From Ifrita kowaldi (lineage: Eukaryota > Chordata > Aves > Passeriformes > Cinclosomatidae), in NCBI GenBank assembly GCA_013398055.1, contig VZRS01015010.1:62001-126000 (forward strand): a DNA stretch of 64,000 bases, in the 5' to 3' direction. Below are positions 34,861-46,866 of the stretch, in pieces. Position 1 is the first letter of the stretch, and every line of letters starts with the position of its first letter. A model generated the notes under the pieces. It saw only the letters and a program-made list of their open reading frames with translations, was not told the origin of the DNA and did no database searches. A program made the translations under genes and the position numbers.

Positions 34861-37800
34861 TGGGCAAGCAGCAAACCCACGGGCTCCTCTTTATTGAAAC
34901 CATCGGGCTTGGCTACAATCTCTGGTCTCAGAGCAAAGCCAATGACTTCATCCTTGGAGCTGCCTCCACATAACCTTTGCTTTCACGGATCTATTAGGAA
35001 GCTCCCCGGGAGGGAAAGCCCAGCTGCCAAATAAATCACACATTCCCAGCAGAGAGGTGTGAGGTGCTCAACAGGAACCCGAGTGCCTGGAGGGAGGGAG
35101 ACGGGGGATCTTCTGCAGAGATTTTCCAAGCTTGTCCAGGCACTGGCCGGGCCAGATCCTCAGCCAGAGCCCACTGGTGTAAATGCACCAGTTCAGTGGA
35201 GTTCTGTTGCTCTCCTCCAGTGAGGATTTGGCCAGAGCCTGTGTGTGGTGGGTAGAAAAGAGACAATTGTCAACTGTGGGACTTTTTAATTTTTCTTTCT
35301 AATTAAAAGCAGACATTTTTACTTTTTTTAAAACACTTGCAGTGGGAAACTATAATTTAGTTTTAGAATTTCCCATTTAATACTCCCCTAATGCCTGTGG
35401 AAAGATTTGAGTTGCAGGTCACAATTTGAATCTTTATAGACAATTGGCTGGGGAAGGACCTTGAGAAACACAGGTATAGATTTACAAAGCCTGGGGCAGG
35501 GATGTGGGAAAGAGAAAACCTACAGATTGAGAAGCTCTGCTGCAAGACAGGGTGGATAAAACCTCCATTATGCCATTCCTTTAAAGATGGCTGCTTGAGC
35601 ATCAATGTTGCATGATCCAGGGGTCAGGTCAGACACCTGTAATTCAGATTTGGTGGGACCAGACACCAGATTTCCACACGTATCTCCTTGTGACCTCTGC
35701 ATTGCATCTGCTGGAGCTGACAGAGCTGACACCAAGAAAAGGGACCCATGGTCTTGAAACTCCTCTCCAAGCCATCTTTGTGGCCCTGCTTCAGCAAAGA
35801 GAGAATCAGCTGTGAGTGTGACACCATCTGCCAGAAGGGGCTGTCCCAAGGTCTCCTTTGCAGAGGTCAGAGTGTGGGTTTAAATCCTGCTGCTGTGCCT
35901 GCAAATGAGCAAGGGCTTGGCTGGAATTACAGGGGTTGGTTTACATCTGTCTCCTCCTGAGAGGAGGCTGAGGGAAGAAAAATGAGATGTGAAACTTGTC
36001 TTACTTGTGCATCATTCAAGACTTATTTCAGAGAGTTTGGACAGTGGGATGAGACTTTCAGCCTTAGGGCCTCTGTTTAGACTAGACCAGGTTTCTTTGT
36101 ATGAAAAGATAGGTGTTGCTGGATCAGGTTTCTGGTCCAGGTTTTTCCCTTGAAGACTTGCAGTCTCCAGCTACTTCAGAAGAAGGCACAAAAATGGAAT
36201 AATCTGATGCCATGAATTACTGGGTTTTATAACCCTCACCCCAGCTCCAGTGAAAACTCTTTTATTTTTGTACCAAAAATGAGAAAAACTTCCAGCTTCC
36301 CCAATTTTCACTGGCTCATACTCTTCATCTCCATGAACTGTCAGTCCTAAAAAGTTTCCCATCCTCTGGGCTTTCTGCATGCCTGGTTTCACTCACTTTT
36401 CTGTGAGCCCCTTCTTCTGCCACTGCAGCAGATGAGTTGAGGGCTCGTGTTTAATGCTTCAAGGGCAGGTATTTCAGCATTGCTAGCTGTGATCCAGAAG
36501 TACCCACCGACAGTCTTTGGGGAACAAGGGGAAGGAAAGGGTTATCTGTGCTGTTGTAAGTAAGATTAGCAGGTGGCTGGGCAGGTCAGTGATGTTTGTC
36601 TTGGTTTCAGGGGTTTGGTGCTCAGGTACAACCTCCCCCGAGGGACCTGGGCTGCCCAGCTCTGCAGCAGATGCTGCGGGTCACTGGCCCCCAGGTGAAA
36701 TCAAGGCTACCTGAGAGGGTCCATCTGCTCTTCCCCAGCCTGCAGCTGCCGTGCCATGGCTGTCTCCAACCACAGCAGCGACGTGGGCACACCCTCACGG
36801 CTGCAAGGGTGACTTGTCCTGCTGCTCGCGGCTCTTCCTTGCCAGGCTGCAGCACAAAGCTCCCCATTTATGTGCTGCGGCCATGCTGTCAAAGTATAAG
36901 TAATCACTTTCATACTTACTGAGCTGCGTGGTCACCAAGGTGTAATATCTGATGGGCAACAGATGTCTGCTTTCTTCCAGAGTTTACAGCCTTGTGTTAT
37001 TGCTGTTATTTGCTCTGGCTCCACGCTGCCGGGGAGTGGAGGAGGGGCAGGTGCTGATGCTGCCTGCTGAATGAATGGCATCTACAGTCTTCCCTTTGCT
37101 TTGGGGGGGTCTGTTTTAAGTGCTGAATAATACCCAGTGCTCGCAGATCCAGCTTCTCTCCTCAGAAATGAAATCGTGTCTCCTGCAGTGGAAACTCCTG
37201 GTTTATTCAGATAGCCTTTACCCAAACACAGCTGTGCTCAGCTAAGGGAGACTTGTTGCGTTTCTCAAATGTCCCCGTGCCTGCACAATGCTGCTGAAGA
37301 TAAAACAGTCTGGGAATAAGAGGGGGACTGTGCCTCCTGAGGAAGCCTCTCATGAATATGACACAATTTACCATTGCATGAGCTGTCTGTGTTCAGGGAC
37401 CGAGGGGAGCTGTGCCTCCCATGGTGTCAGCAGCACTTCAGGCACAGAGTGTCCTGCTTTATCTTGCTTGATGGAGAGAGTCAGGTGGTGTCTCTGACTC
37501 TGCTCCAGTGCTGCTGCATCCATTTTGCTTTTGAAAAACTGTTGTGAAGCCGTAAAATTCCACTTCGATACCCTCCAGGAAGCCTGGCTTAATGCTTCAT
37601 CTGAAGGACATGATATGAGTCATTAAAAGCAATTTTTAGAAGTCTGGAGATGACCTATGGGGCTCCAGGAGACTGACTCCTGTGTAGCAGCAAGCAGCCA
37701 GTTTGTACCTTCCACCTCTGAGCACGACCTTGTCAGCTCTTGGCACAGCAGTTCTTCCCCTGGGGAGAGGGCTGGGCTAATCCTGAGCTGTTCCCATGAG

Positions 37801-38389
37801 AGCTGATGAGCAGTGAGCTACAGGGACAGCCATGGCTCAGACAGACTAAATTCAGTCCAGACCCTGAGCCAAATGCTTCCTGATGACTGCCCAAGCAGCC
37901 CTGACGAACACTTTAAGCTCTTTGCCCCACATTTCAGGAATGCTGAACTCTCTGCTCTGGTATCTTCAGTGCAGAAAAAATATTTGAGCTGTCTGCAACA
38001 GGACTCTGATCTGCAGGGTAGCTGGGGAAAGGCTGGGGACGTGTGGCCTGTCCTCCCTCACCTCACGTGGCCATCGGAGAGCTCCGAGCACTGCTGTGAC
38101 AAAGGCACATCCAAGGGCACCCAGCACAGCCAATGTGGAGGGGGCTGGGTCCCTTTCCATAGAGCTACTGCTGGGAGCAAAACTAACAGACAGGCCCTAA
38201 AAACTCCTCTGCTCTGTCCTGTGGGTGCTGTGGCACCCGGGAGCTGGGCACCCACCGGGGGCTCAGCTGGGGCTCCCCTGTCTCCCTGCTGAGGGGCTCA
38301 GACTCACACCTGGCTGCCTCTGTCCCTTCCCGGCCCTACCACCCACAGCGTTACCAGCACGGCCCTGTGCAAGGGATGAGTCAACATTT
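34861..38389. other. unique DNA, no gene recognised
   Basis: About 3.5 kb. A plus-strand frame of 145 codons (34597-35034) ends beside AATAAA at about 35031, but it has no domain and runs through the CpG-rich segment. No confident repeats. Confidence 0.45.
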
Positions 38390-38660
38390 CCTGACACTTG
38401 GCTGTATGGCAACCACAGACAGTTTATTTTGGCTGGCAATTGGGCTTTAAAGCCCTCAGGAGGCGAGGATGATGATAAAGGCTCTATCCCCCTCCATGAA
38501 TGCGTGGCTCAGGCATTGCAGCTGGAACAAGGAAAAGAAATGCCAGCTCAGGGATGTCATTTGGCTCCATGGAGATACCTAAGCCTTGTTGAGCTAATAC
38601 TTGTAGTAATAGGTATTAAATTGGCTCATGTAGACATGGCCCTGAAGGGCAAGAAAACAA
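38390..38660. promoter_or_regulatory. candidate conserved noncoding element
   Basis: Sequence containing GGGCTTTAAAGCCC (a 14-bp palindrome near 38442-38455), GATGATGATAAAGG and AATAGGTATTAAATTGG. It is not a recognised repeat. Weak support. Confidence 0.2.
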
Positions 38661-40466
38661 ATTCACATCTCCTTTGTAACGTCTCTGTCTCTTTCCAAGA
38701 CAACCCTTTTTCCTGCTTCAGGCGTAGTGTTTTTATGGCTCTTTAGGTTTTGCTGTAGCCTGGAGGTGTTCAAGTGCAGCTCCCTGTGCCAGGAGCCATA
38801 TGCATGTTTGGGAGGGAGGCCCACAGGGAAGGGTTTAAAATCTCTGTAAACACAAGAGGAAAAGGAAGCATTCCCTCATTTTGCAAAGCAAGAGGTTGCA
38901 GGGGGTTACATTCCAATGGCTGTGCTGCTTGGTGCTCCTCTGTGGAGCTCTGCTTGCTGGCAGGACTCCTGCATGAGCAGTGGCTCCTAAATCACAATAT
39001 GTGACCAAAGCATGCACCAACCTCCCTGCCAGTGCTGGGTTACTTCAGCATACCTGGCTATAAAATGCCTGGCTTCATCCACCTCTGTTTCTGGAATAGC
39101 ATCCCAGGGCAGAAAGGAAAGGCTTGCCTGTGCTATCAGTGCCCAGAGACAGAATATGAACCTCCTTCTCCTGAAGTAAAATCTGGTGTTTGGCCACAAA
39201 AAATCTCAGGAAAGAGCTTTTCCAATCCAGTGCATTCATCTTCGCTGCAATCTGTACAGGGAGAGGCACCCACAGCCTGGCAGGTTGGTCTCAGTCTTCT
39301 CCAGAACAGCAGTACTCTTTATTTTCCAGATGAAAAGGCTTTTATGTGATCTTTCTGAAGAACAAGTTCCCATGTCACAAACTCTTGTCATCACCCAGGG
39401 TAGCCTTTGGAAAGCTGAATGCTTCGCCCATTGTCTTTGTAGGTAAAACAAAGGGAATTGGCATCTTTCTACAACCTCTATGAGCTGCTGAGGTGCTGTT
39501 CAAGTGGCATCTCAGGCACAGCTTTCTTGCAAGCCTGGCTCTCAGGTGGCTCAGGAGCCGTGCATCTGACCAAACTCCTGCAGCCTCAGATGAATTCTGT
39601 CAGTATAAGGATGGCAGACAACAGGGGTGAGCTGCCTCAAGCTACTCCACCATGAGACAGGACATGAGTGTGCCTATCTCATGGTGGTATTTTTGCATTT
39701 TCTGTGTCATTTAAAAATGGACTGTTCAGATCCTGTTTCTTCCACAGTCCTCTCTTAGCAGGAGAAATGGGCCCCAGCTCCCTTGGTCACATCCAGGGCT
39801 GAGTGTGCGTCCACGTTACAAAGGCATTTGCATCTGGACTCCTGTTGTGACCAGATTAGAAAGTCTCCAAAGCACGAAAGTCTCTGGGTCTCTCTCCTAG
39901 GCTGGGCCTGTTTCCAAGGTAAATGCAAGTATTTGCAGACAAGCTGTGGAAATGAATGCCTTACCCACTCTGGGGAAGAGGAGAGAGGTCTGGAGAAATG
40001 CTGCAAATTCCTGGCTCAAATGGCTGCTCCTGCCTTTTCCAGGGGCTGTACCCCCAGCAGGACAGCACTGAGTGATTTCAGTGGTGCATTAGCAGCCAGA
40101 CTAGTGTGTCAGCGATTCTCCCCAGCAGGACTTTATTCCAAAGGATCTTTTCTTTTAATTGCTGCCTTTCCATTTCTGGTGACATTTTCCAGCGTGAGCA
40201 ATGGACTGTGGGAAACCTTGGGCCATTCTGTCTCCACTGGTGTGCATTGGCTGAAGAGAAAATTTGCACACCTGACCTGCCCCTGCTTAACAGTGGGGAG
40301 GAGCAGTTTGGTCCTTGTTACGACGAGGATGAAGAATCTCAGAAAAGGTGCAATCATAATCTGTGCTCCATTAGCACAGTCCCATCCCTTTTATCACCCA
40401 TATCTGGGCTGCTGGACATCACTTTCAGTATAGGAGAGGAAAAGTCCCACAAGCTCTGCCAAGATG
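38661..40466. other. unique DNA, no gene recognised
   Basis: The 216-codon plus-strand frame at 39783-40433 has no recognisable domain, is overlapped by an open plus frame and open minus frames, and reads as unstructured translation. I do not call it a gene. Confidence 0.45.
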
Positions 40467-40812
40467 TCATAGAGTCACAGAATGGTTTGGATTGGGAGGG
40501 ACCTTGAACTCATCCAGTTCCACCCCTGCCATGGCAGGGACACCTCCCACTGTCCCAGGCTGCTCCCAGCCCCAATGTCCAGCCTGGCCTTGGGCACTGC
40601 CAGGGATCCAGGGCAGCCACAGCTGCTCTGGGCACCCTGTGCCAGGGCCTCCCATCCTCACAGGGAACAATTCCTTCCCAATATCCCAAATAACCCTGCC
40701 CTCTGTTAGTTTAAAGCCATTCTCCCTTGTCCTATCACTATCTGCCCATGTAAGAAGCCCCCTCACTCATTTTTGTGAGCCCCATTAAGGTATTAGAAGG
40801 CTGCAATGAGGA
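40467..40812 (-). mobile_element. CR1 LINE 3' fragment, about 345 bp
   Basis: Antisense copy: GTCACAGAATGGTTTGGATT, CTGCCATGGCAGGGACACC, GGGCACTGCCAGGGATCCAG, ATTCCTTCCCAATATCCC and CCCTTGTCCTATCACTATCT. It ends near 40812. Confidence 0.95.
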
Positions 40813-40919
40813 ACCCAAAGCGATGTTTTCATAGTTTGTCTCCGAAGAGTTTAGGAGTGTAGAAAGTCATTTATAAAAAGCAAGGGGGAGGGGGAGAGAG
40901 AAAGAGAGCACTGTTCATG

Positions 40920-40976
40920 TAATCATAGAATATCCTGAGCTGAAAGGGACCCACAAGGACCATCAAGTCCAACTTT
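40920..40976 (-). mobile_element. short CR1 fragment, TGATCCTTGTGGGTCCC-type
   Basis: AATCATAGAATATCCTGAGC followed by AAAGGGACCCACAAGGACCA and TCAAGTCCAACT is the antisense of the CR1 terminus found at 8773-8946. Only about 57 bp is preserved. A purine-rich GGGGGAGGGGGAGAGAGAAA tract lies just upstream. Confidence 0.82.
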
Positions 40977-42109
40977 TGAGTTTTATGTCATGGATCAGCT
41001 CCTGCCCTGGTCAGATCCATGTGTGTGCTCTGAGCTTGGGGGCACCCCCAGGACCTGAGCTCTGCGTCCTCCGGAGGTTTTAGGGCACTGGGGCCACTGA
41101 TGCAGTGGGACAGCTCTTCCTTCTGCTGTCAATGTGGCCCTGCCCTCAGGGAAGCTGTGGGATCCATGGGGCTCAGGGAAGTGTGGATTGTGCTGGTGTT
41201 CCCTGGGGGTGAGGGTGTCACCTCCAGCCCCGTGCAGGAGCTCCCACCATGTCCCACGGGTTGTGCAGCCGCTGTGTCCAGTCTGCTCCAGGTGTCTGCA
41301 CAGAGGCTGGGCCTGAAACCAGAACAGAGGGTTCTAAATCACCTAGGAGATTAAAAACCCCAATAATCTCCACATGGTTATCCTTTAGTTCAAGATCCTT
41401 CAGCCCAAAGTTTCTGACTTCCACCCCCTTTTCAGGCCACCTCTGGTGCCAGCTCACAGAGAGATGTGGCCAAGCAGATTCTTTGCTCCCTAAAGCTGCA
41501 AGACGAATCTTTAGGAGCATTGACTGGGCCACAGGTATTTCCTTCCTTAGCTCTTAGCCCTCCTTGACTTGGACATCACTACATAATGGTGGAGGAGCCT
41601 TTGTTTGAAAGGTTTTCTCACTTGGACCTTTTTGGCAACTCTGTTCAATATTTTTAGATTACCATGAGATCCTGGAAGTCCCTCCAGCAGCAACAGGTTT
41701 GAGCCCTTCTCCTGCAATAAGGTCTGAACAAATAATCTCTGATGTCAGTGCATATGGCATATCAAAGGGGTTTGGCCTGGTCTGGGAAATATATTCTGTA
41801 TTAATCTCCCCCTTACCTGTAAACCAGATGAAAAAGCATACACAAACACACCAACTGTTTGATGTTTCTCCTCCAAATCAAAAAGACCTGTCTCCATGGT
41901 CCTATTATCTCCTCTTATTAAGTGTGTTTTCATGCTGTGCTTTTTTTTTTTTGGTGCCCACAGTCAATAACAATTTAAATGATACTCTTTGATGACCTTT
42001 GTTCACATCATTTATTTCCATCTCTTTATCTGATTTTGCCAACAGGACCTAATTTGAAAGAGGCTGCAGTTCAGCGGCAGGAGGGATTTAAACACTGTTA
42101 AGACTGACA
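40977..42109. other. unique DNA, no gene recognised
   Basis: Mixed sequence with a poly(T) run at 41940-41953. No flanking direct repeat was found, so this run is not called a retrocopy tail. Confidence 0.5.
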
Positions 42110-42330
42110 TTTTCCCTCATCTCACATCCCGTGGGGTACCTGATTGCAAATTTATAATACACCAGAGGTCTTGCCATCAGAAGATACAGACTTACAGTAA
42201 CAGCAACTAATTTAAAAAAGATCTCCAGCGCATCAGTGTCTGGGGCTGGTTTACACAGACTAATTAATCCTTATTTGACCTGAATTAACTCTTAATCTGT
42301 GTGAAATGAGAGAGCTTTACTGGGATATAG
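42110..42330. promoter_or_regulatory. candidate conserved noncoding element with inverted homeodomain-like motifs
   Basis: ACACAGACTAA at 42253-42263 is matched in inverted orientation by TTAATCTGTGT at 42292-42302 (10 of 11 bases). The 28 bp between them contains AATTAATCC and GAATTAAC. AT-rich, with no recognised repeat. Confidence 0.28.
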
Positions 42331-43499
42331 AAAATTTTAAAAGATGGAAAATCCTTTCAGAACAGGAGGTTTCTGCAGCTGAGTGACTTGTGGATTAAAA
42401 TACTTGTTGGCTATTGCTGCTGTGGAAAATTAGCCACTTCATTTTTTTCTTTTTCTCACCCCCCCATTTCTAACCAGAAAGGAGAGGGGCAGAAGATTTT
42501 TTGCCACCAGCAGTTACTGTCCCTTGGTAAGCAGAGCAGAACTGTTGTCCTTGCTGTTTCTCGCTGATATCTTGGGCTTATCAAAGACATCAGCAGCCTG
42601 GCACAAGGGAGAAAGCTCATTTTGGAGCAGATCTTGCCCCTGACACCCCCAGATTACAATCTCCTGGTGAGAGGTGGTTTCTCTGCTCCTTGGGAGCGGT
42701 ACCTTGGCAAGGGGTGTGAGCTCTGGTGAGGGATCACAGTGGATTCTCTCCATGAGCCAGCTCAAAGGTGGGAGATGTCCTCACCCCATATCTCTGTGAT
42801 GGGGACTGGGGAACCTTTCCCCCCTGGGACTTGTACAGATGGAAAAAAAAAAAAATCCGGCTCAAAAGTTGTTCTGTCAGGTTTGATAAAGGACAAGCTT
42901 GAACTGGTGTCCTGTTGTGCCTCAGGGGACTCTGCCAGAGCACAGGGGGAGCAAATCAGGAACATCAGGATCCTCCAGGAACATGGAGGGATGAAGATAT
43001 CCCTGACCGTAGCACAGATGAAGAGATCATCTGGGTTGGAAGTGGGATTTGGAGACCAGAGCTGAAGGTGGGACAAGTCAGGGCCACCTGGAATGTGAGT
43101 GTCACTGCAGAGCCCTGAGGGGATCTTGATCCGTGATCATGGACATGTTAAGGGCTAGCCAGCACTTTGGGGAGCTATGGAAAACATGAATGGCTGGAGA
43201 AGGTTGGACGTGGTGTTCTGGGTAGATTTTTTGGCACATTGTGCTAAATGCTGCTGCTCGTGGAGATGGAGAGTCTCTCAGAGTTCATCCCTGCTTTGCA
43301 CTTGTCTAAATTCCACTGTGAAAAAATGGTCAAGAGATGCTTGGGGAAGGTCAGAGACTGTCTGTAACATGGCAAGGAGCCAACCAGGCCAGGCAAGTTA
43401 TCTCTCCCAGTGCCAAGAAACAGCAACTTACCCTTGTCCTTTGTTCTTGGCACCTTTTTTTTCCCTAACCCTGCTTACCCATTCTTTACTGTATTTGAA
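42331..43499. other. unique DNA, no gene recognised
   Basis: Contains an A13 run at 42841-42853 without flanking duplications. No exon or repeat recognised. Confidence 0.5.
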
Positions 43500-44560
43500 A
43501 CCCCAGCCAATATAGGACCACCACACCTCATCTAAATACTTAAAACAAGGGACAGAATCCTTATCTCCAATTCCTGAGGTGTCCAAAGTCACCAAAGATA
43601 CCTGAGGAGGAAGCACGGTGTAAGTCTGTTGGGAAGGAGAGTTTTAAGGTCACTTAAAGCATCACCAGCCAAGGTATTGGCAAAAGCAGGTTCAATATAA
43701 AAGAGAAAGCATGACAAAGTTCATGGGCAAAGTTCAGTCTAGTACTTATGAGGTGGTTAAAGCACACAGAGATAAAGCAAACTAAAATCTAAAATCAATC
43801 AATCTAAAACCAGAATCAGCCCAAAAATTTTCTACAGAAGGCACGGGAGTGGGGGCAGGGAGGTGAAGGATGAGGATAGGTAGGGTGAGGGTAAAAAGGA
43901 ATATGAGAGACCCTCTGGCTGAGGCACGAGGTTCAGAGTGGACCCCGTTGCCAAACTGAGCGCTGGACTTGGCCAACAGCTGAGGCCTAGAGGTTTAACA
44001 GCACTTAAACCTAACAGCACTTATTCAATAGCTTAAGTTAACTTTACAAAGGATTCATATAGAATTTACTGTAGCACAACAGGAACTCACGGGTCTCATT
44101 AGCTTACAATCTAAAGAATTTAATAATTAGGAGAGCAATATTCATGGACATTTGCTGTGGCACACACACAGACCTGAAGGGTCTGTACAAGGTACGGACC
44201 TGTGAAAGAATTGCCCTCAAATTCAGTGAAGTGCCCACATCAAAAGCCTTTGGATCTTCCCAATGGGCAAAGGGTTGAGCCTTGGGGAGTGGGGGGATCA
44301 GGCCAGGATCCATCACTGTCATCCAGCAGGTGCTCCAAGTACAGCAAACTTGAGATGTCCTGAGCTGGGAGAGGCCCCAGCAGAGGGAGGTCGCTGGTGG
44401 CAGCTGCTGCGGCCCAGGAGAGCTCCAAGGGTCTCGCTGGGGACCGCTGTTGGCAGGGTCACGAGAGATGGGCTTTAGCCACAGCCATTTTCCAGCCTGG
44501 CTGCAATTCAGGTCGGTCACTTCCTTAGCAATTTCGATAATGGAATTGTTATTCCAGGCT
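43500..44560. mobile_element. unclassified LTR-like block
   Basis: About 1 kb whose texture differs from its surroundings: AT/CA-rich with repeated short motifs such as TAACAGCACTTA at 43996-44007 and 44012-44023. TATAAAAG lies at 43696-43703 on the plus strand. It looks like decayed endogenous-retrovirus sequence, but I cannot define termini, target-site duplications, polyadenylation signal or orientation. The 138-codon minus frame at 44104-44520 is not recognised. Confidence 0.25.
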
Positions 44561-44989
44561 TGGTATTCAGGAGAGAAAAAGAAGTTTCCAAGACTTGGTT
44601 AAAGCGCAGGAGCTCGTTGGACAGCAGCAGTGCCTGGGAGCTGACAGTGTTTCTGATAAGCTCAAGAGGAGCTGAGCCCAGGGGCTGTTCATCAAGAACG
44701 AGGCCTAATGAGCATTTATGAGTTCATGATGTGCCCTAAGGAGGGGGAAGGGTGCACCAGCACAGACTCCCAGCCCGCTGTACAGCAGGACCTTCCTGCC
44801 ACCCCATAAGGCTGCTGTGAGTGTTGTTATTATTGCAGTAAGTGTCCCCTGCCCCAGCCACCAGGAGAGGCCTTTCAGAAGATGCCACCACATTGCACAG
44901 CAGAGACATCACCCTCCCCAGTCAGCCAGCTGCAGGAGGCTTGAGGTAACCACTTAACCAGTGCTGGTTTCTCTGTTTGCAATTACCCC
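44561..44989. other. unique DNA, no gene recognised
   Basis: Mixed sequence. Nothing recognisable. Confidence 0.5.
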
Positions 44990-45290
44990 ACTTGTTGGCT
45001 TTAAAGTCTTTAGCATGGAAAATAAATCAATGTGCTGCTCCATCACTCAGTGACGCCTGACGTGGCAGTCTCACCAGATCACACGATTATAGGGATAAGG
45101 GTCTAGTTATAAAATGTGCACCACTTCCCAGTCAGATCTTTGACCTCAGACTGCATTAATGTTGTGCCATTTTTAGGTGCAATGCCAATCTCTGTCTTGC
45201 AACATATCATCATTGTAATGCCTGATTTACACTCTGAATTATGGTAATTTATTGTAATAGCGTGATTTGACCTTTCCGGTATTTCCTGTT
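44990..45290. promoter_or_regulatory. candidate conserved noncoding element
   Basis: AT-rich block with retained CpGs. It carries TGACGCCTGACGTGG (CRE-like, near 45051), CTTTGACCTCAGA (nuclear-receptor-half-site-like, near 45138) and GTTATAAAATG (near 45109). No repeat family recognised. Confidence 0.28.
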
Positions 45291-46327
45291 TTTATTGGCT
45301 GTTGCATCCCTTTCCCCAGGGGTTAGCAGGACTTTGGGGGTAGAGGAGGAGGTGAATGAGCCTCTGAAAGCACATAAAGCTGAAAAGGGCAAAACACGGG
45401 AGCACCCTGCTAATCCAGGGGCTGGGGAACACATGGAAATTTAAAGGTGGTATTTGTGACATCCTGCTTGCCAGAAACAGAACTGATGTGTTGTCAGCCT
45501 TGGAGAGGAAAGGGCGTCTTCAGGGATGGCTGGAGCCGTGTGCATGACCCTCCACATGCAAAGCAGGGCTCTGGGAAGGTTTGCTGTGCCTCCCAGTGCC
45601 AGCCCAGCTCTCCCCAGCACAGAGGTGTTTCTGGTGCCAGCACTGTGCAATGCCCCTGAGAGGGGATGAGCCTGTTTCTAGAGGAAATGAGCTTTGGGGA
45701 CTGGAGTGTGTCCTCATGAGAGAGCAGAAGTGTAAAAGGCCAGGATGGAAAGTGCAAATATAATCCTAACTGTTTCTCTCTTTGTTGCCCTCTGCCCAGA
45801 AACACTGCTTCTCCAAGGTAGGATTTGCAGGCATGAGAAAAGAAAGTGATAGCTTACTAGTGAAAAAAAAAAGGAGAGAGAAAGAAAACCCAGCAACGCT
45901 GAAATAATCCCCTACAACATAAAGCTTTGATAAAAGCAAAGCTGAGCCTGAGGGTGATGCTACTTTTTCACCCTGTTCTCCAGGACTGAGATTGTTCCAG
46001 AGGACCCAGCCTTTCCTTTCAGGTTTGGAGTGGGTTATTTATTTTCTTAAGGACTGCCCTCCGGCATTCCTTTAGAAATGAGTATTTGTGCCTGGCTCTG
46101 GAAAACAACAGCAAGAGCAAGCAGCCAGCTCTTCTAATGGCTGTGCTGCCTTCCAGGGCGCAGCGTCTTCAGGGTTTGCTCTCAAGGAGTGGGAAGGCAC
46201 TGCCGAGCTGGGGCTCCAGCCCTCCAAGAAGCATTTTGAAACTTTTGCTAATAAGGACTCAGAAAAACATGGATCTAATTCTACCCCAGAGGGGTGGTGG
46301 CTGCTGGTACAGAGCTTTGGTGAGAAG
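45291..46327. other. unique DNA, no gene recognised
   Basis: The 82-codon plus frame at 46088-46336 is rich in polar residues but has no recognised domain, and it runs into the microsatellite boundary. Not called. Confidence 0.45.
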
Positions 46328-46465
46328 CAAGTATAGAAAAATATTAGATAGACAGATGTATATATATATATGTGTATGTATGTCTGTATATCTGTGTGTG
46401 AAAAATATTTTTTATATATATATTAAGTATTTTTATATATAGATATAAAATTCAAGTATAGAAAA
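46328..46465. repeat. AT microsatellite framed by a 13-bp direct repeat
   Basis: (TA)n, TGTATG and TATATATA tracts occupy 46341-46452. The sequence CAAGTATAGAAAA occurs exactly at 46328-46340 and again at 46453-46465, one copy on each side. The second copy abuts the 5' truncation point of the following CR1. Confidence 0.9.
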
Positions 46466-46470
46466 TACAG

Positions 46471-46866
46471 ACTGGGAGAGCTGGGTGTGTTCAGCCTGGA
46501 GAAGAGAAGACTCTGGAGAGACCTCAGACCCCCTCCAGTGTCTAAAGGGGCTCCAGGAGAGCCAGAGAGGGACCTGGGACAAAGGATGGAGTGACAGGAC
46601 AAGGGGGAATGGCTTCCCACTGCCAGAGGGCAGGGATGGATGGGATATTGGGAAGGAATTGTTCCCTGGGAGGGTGGGCAGGCCCTGGCACAGGGTGCCC
46701 AGAGCAGCTGTGGCTGCCCCTGGATCCCTGGCAGTGCCCAAGGCCAGGCTGGACATTGGGGCTGGGAGCAGCCTGGGACAGTGGAAGGTGTCCCTGCCCA
46801 TGGCAGGGGGGGGAACAAGATGGGCATTAATGTTCCATTCAAACAAAACCATTCTGGTATTCTATA
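46471..46866 (+). mobile_element. well-preserved CR1 LINE 3' fragment, about 395 bp
   Basis: Sense copy from ACTGGGAGAGCTGGGTGTGT through GGCTTCCCACTGCCAGAGGG, GATGGGATATTGGGAAGGAA, GGATCCCTGGCAGTGCCCAA and GTGTCCCTGCCCATGGCAGG to the degraded terminal CATTCTGGTATTCTAT. The part 46670-46800 is nearly identical to 55880-56010, so the two copies belong to one comparatively young subfamily. Confidence 0.96.

Noticed and set aside
39783..40433. 216-codon plus-strand open frame
   Set aside because: No domain, no splice context, and overlapping frames on both strands. Frames of this length are expected occasionally in 64 kb.
41940..41953. Minus-strand retrocopy marked by a poly(T) run
   Set aside because: No matching direct repeat was found on the far side within several hundred bases. 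The same applies to poly(T) at 27166-27179 and the A run at 42841-42853.
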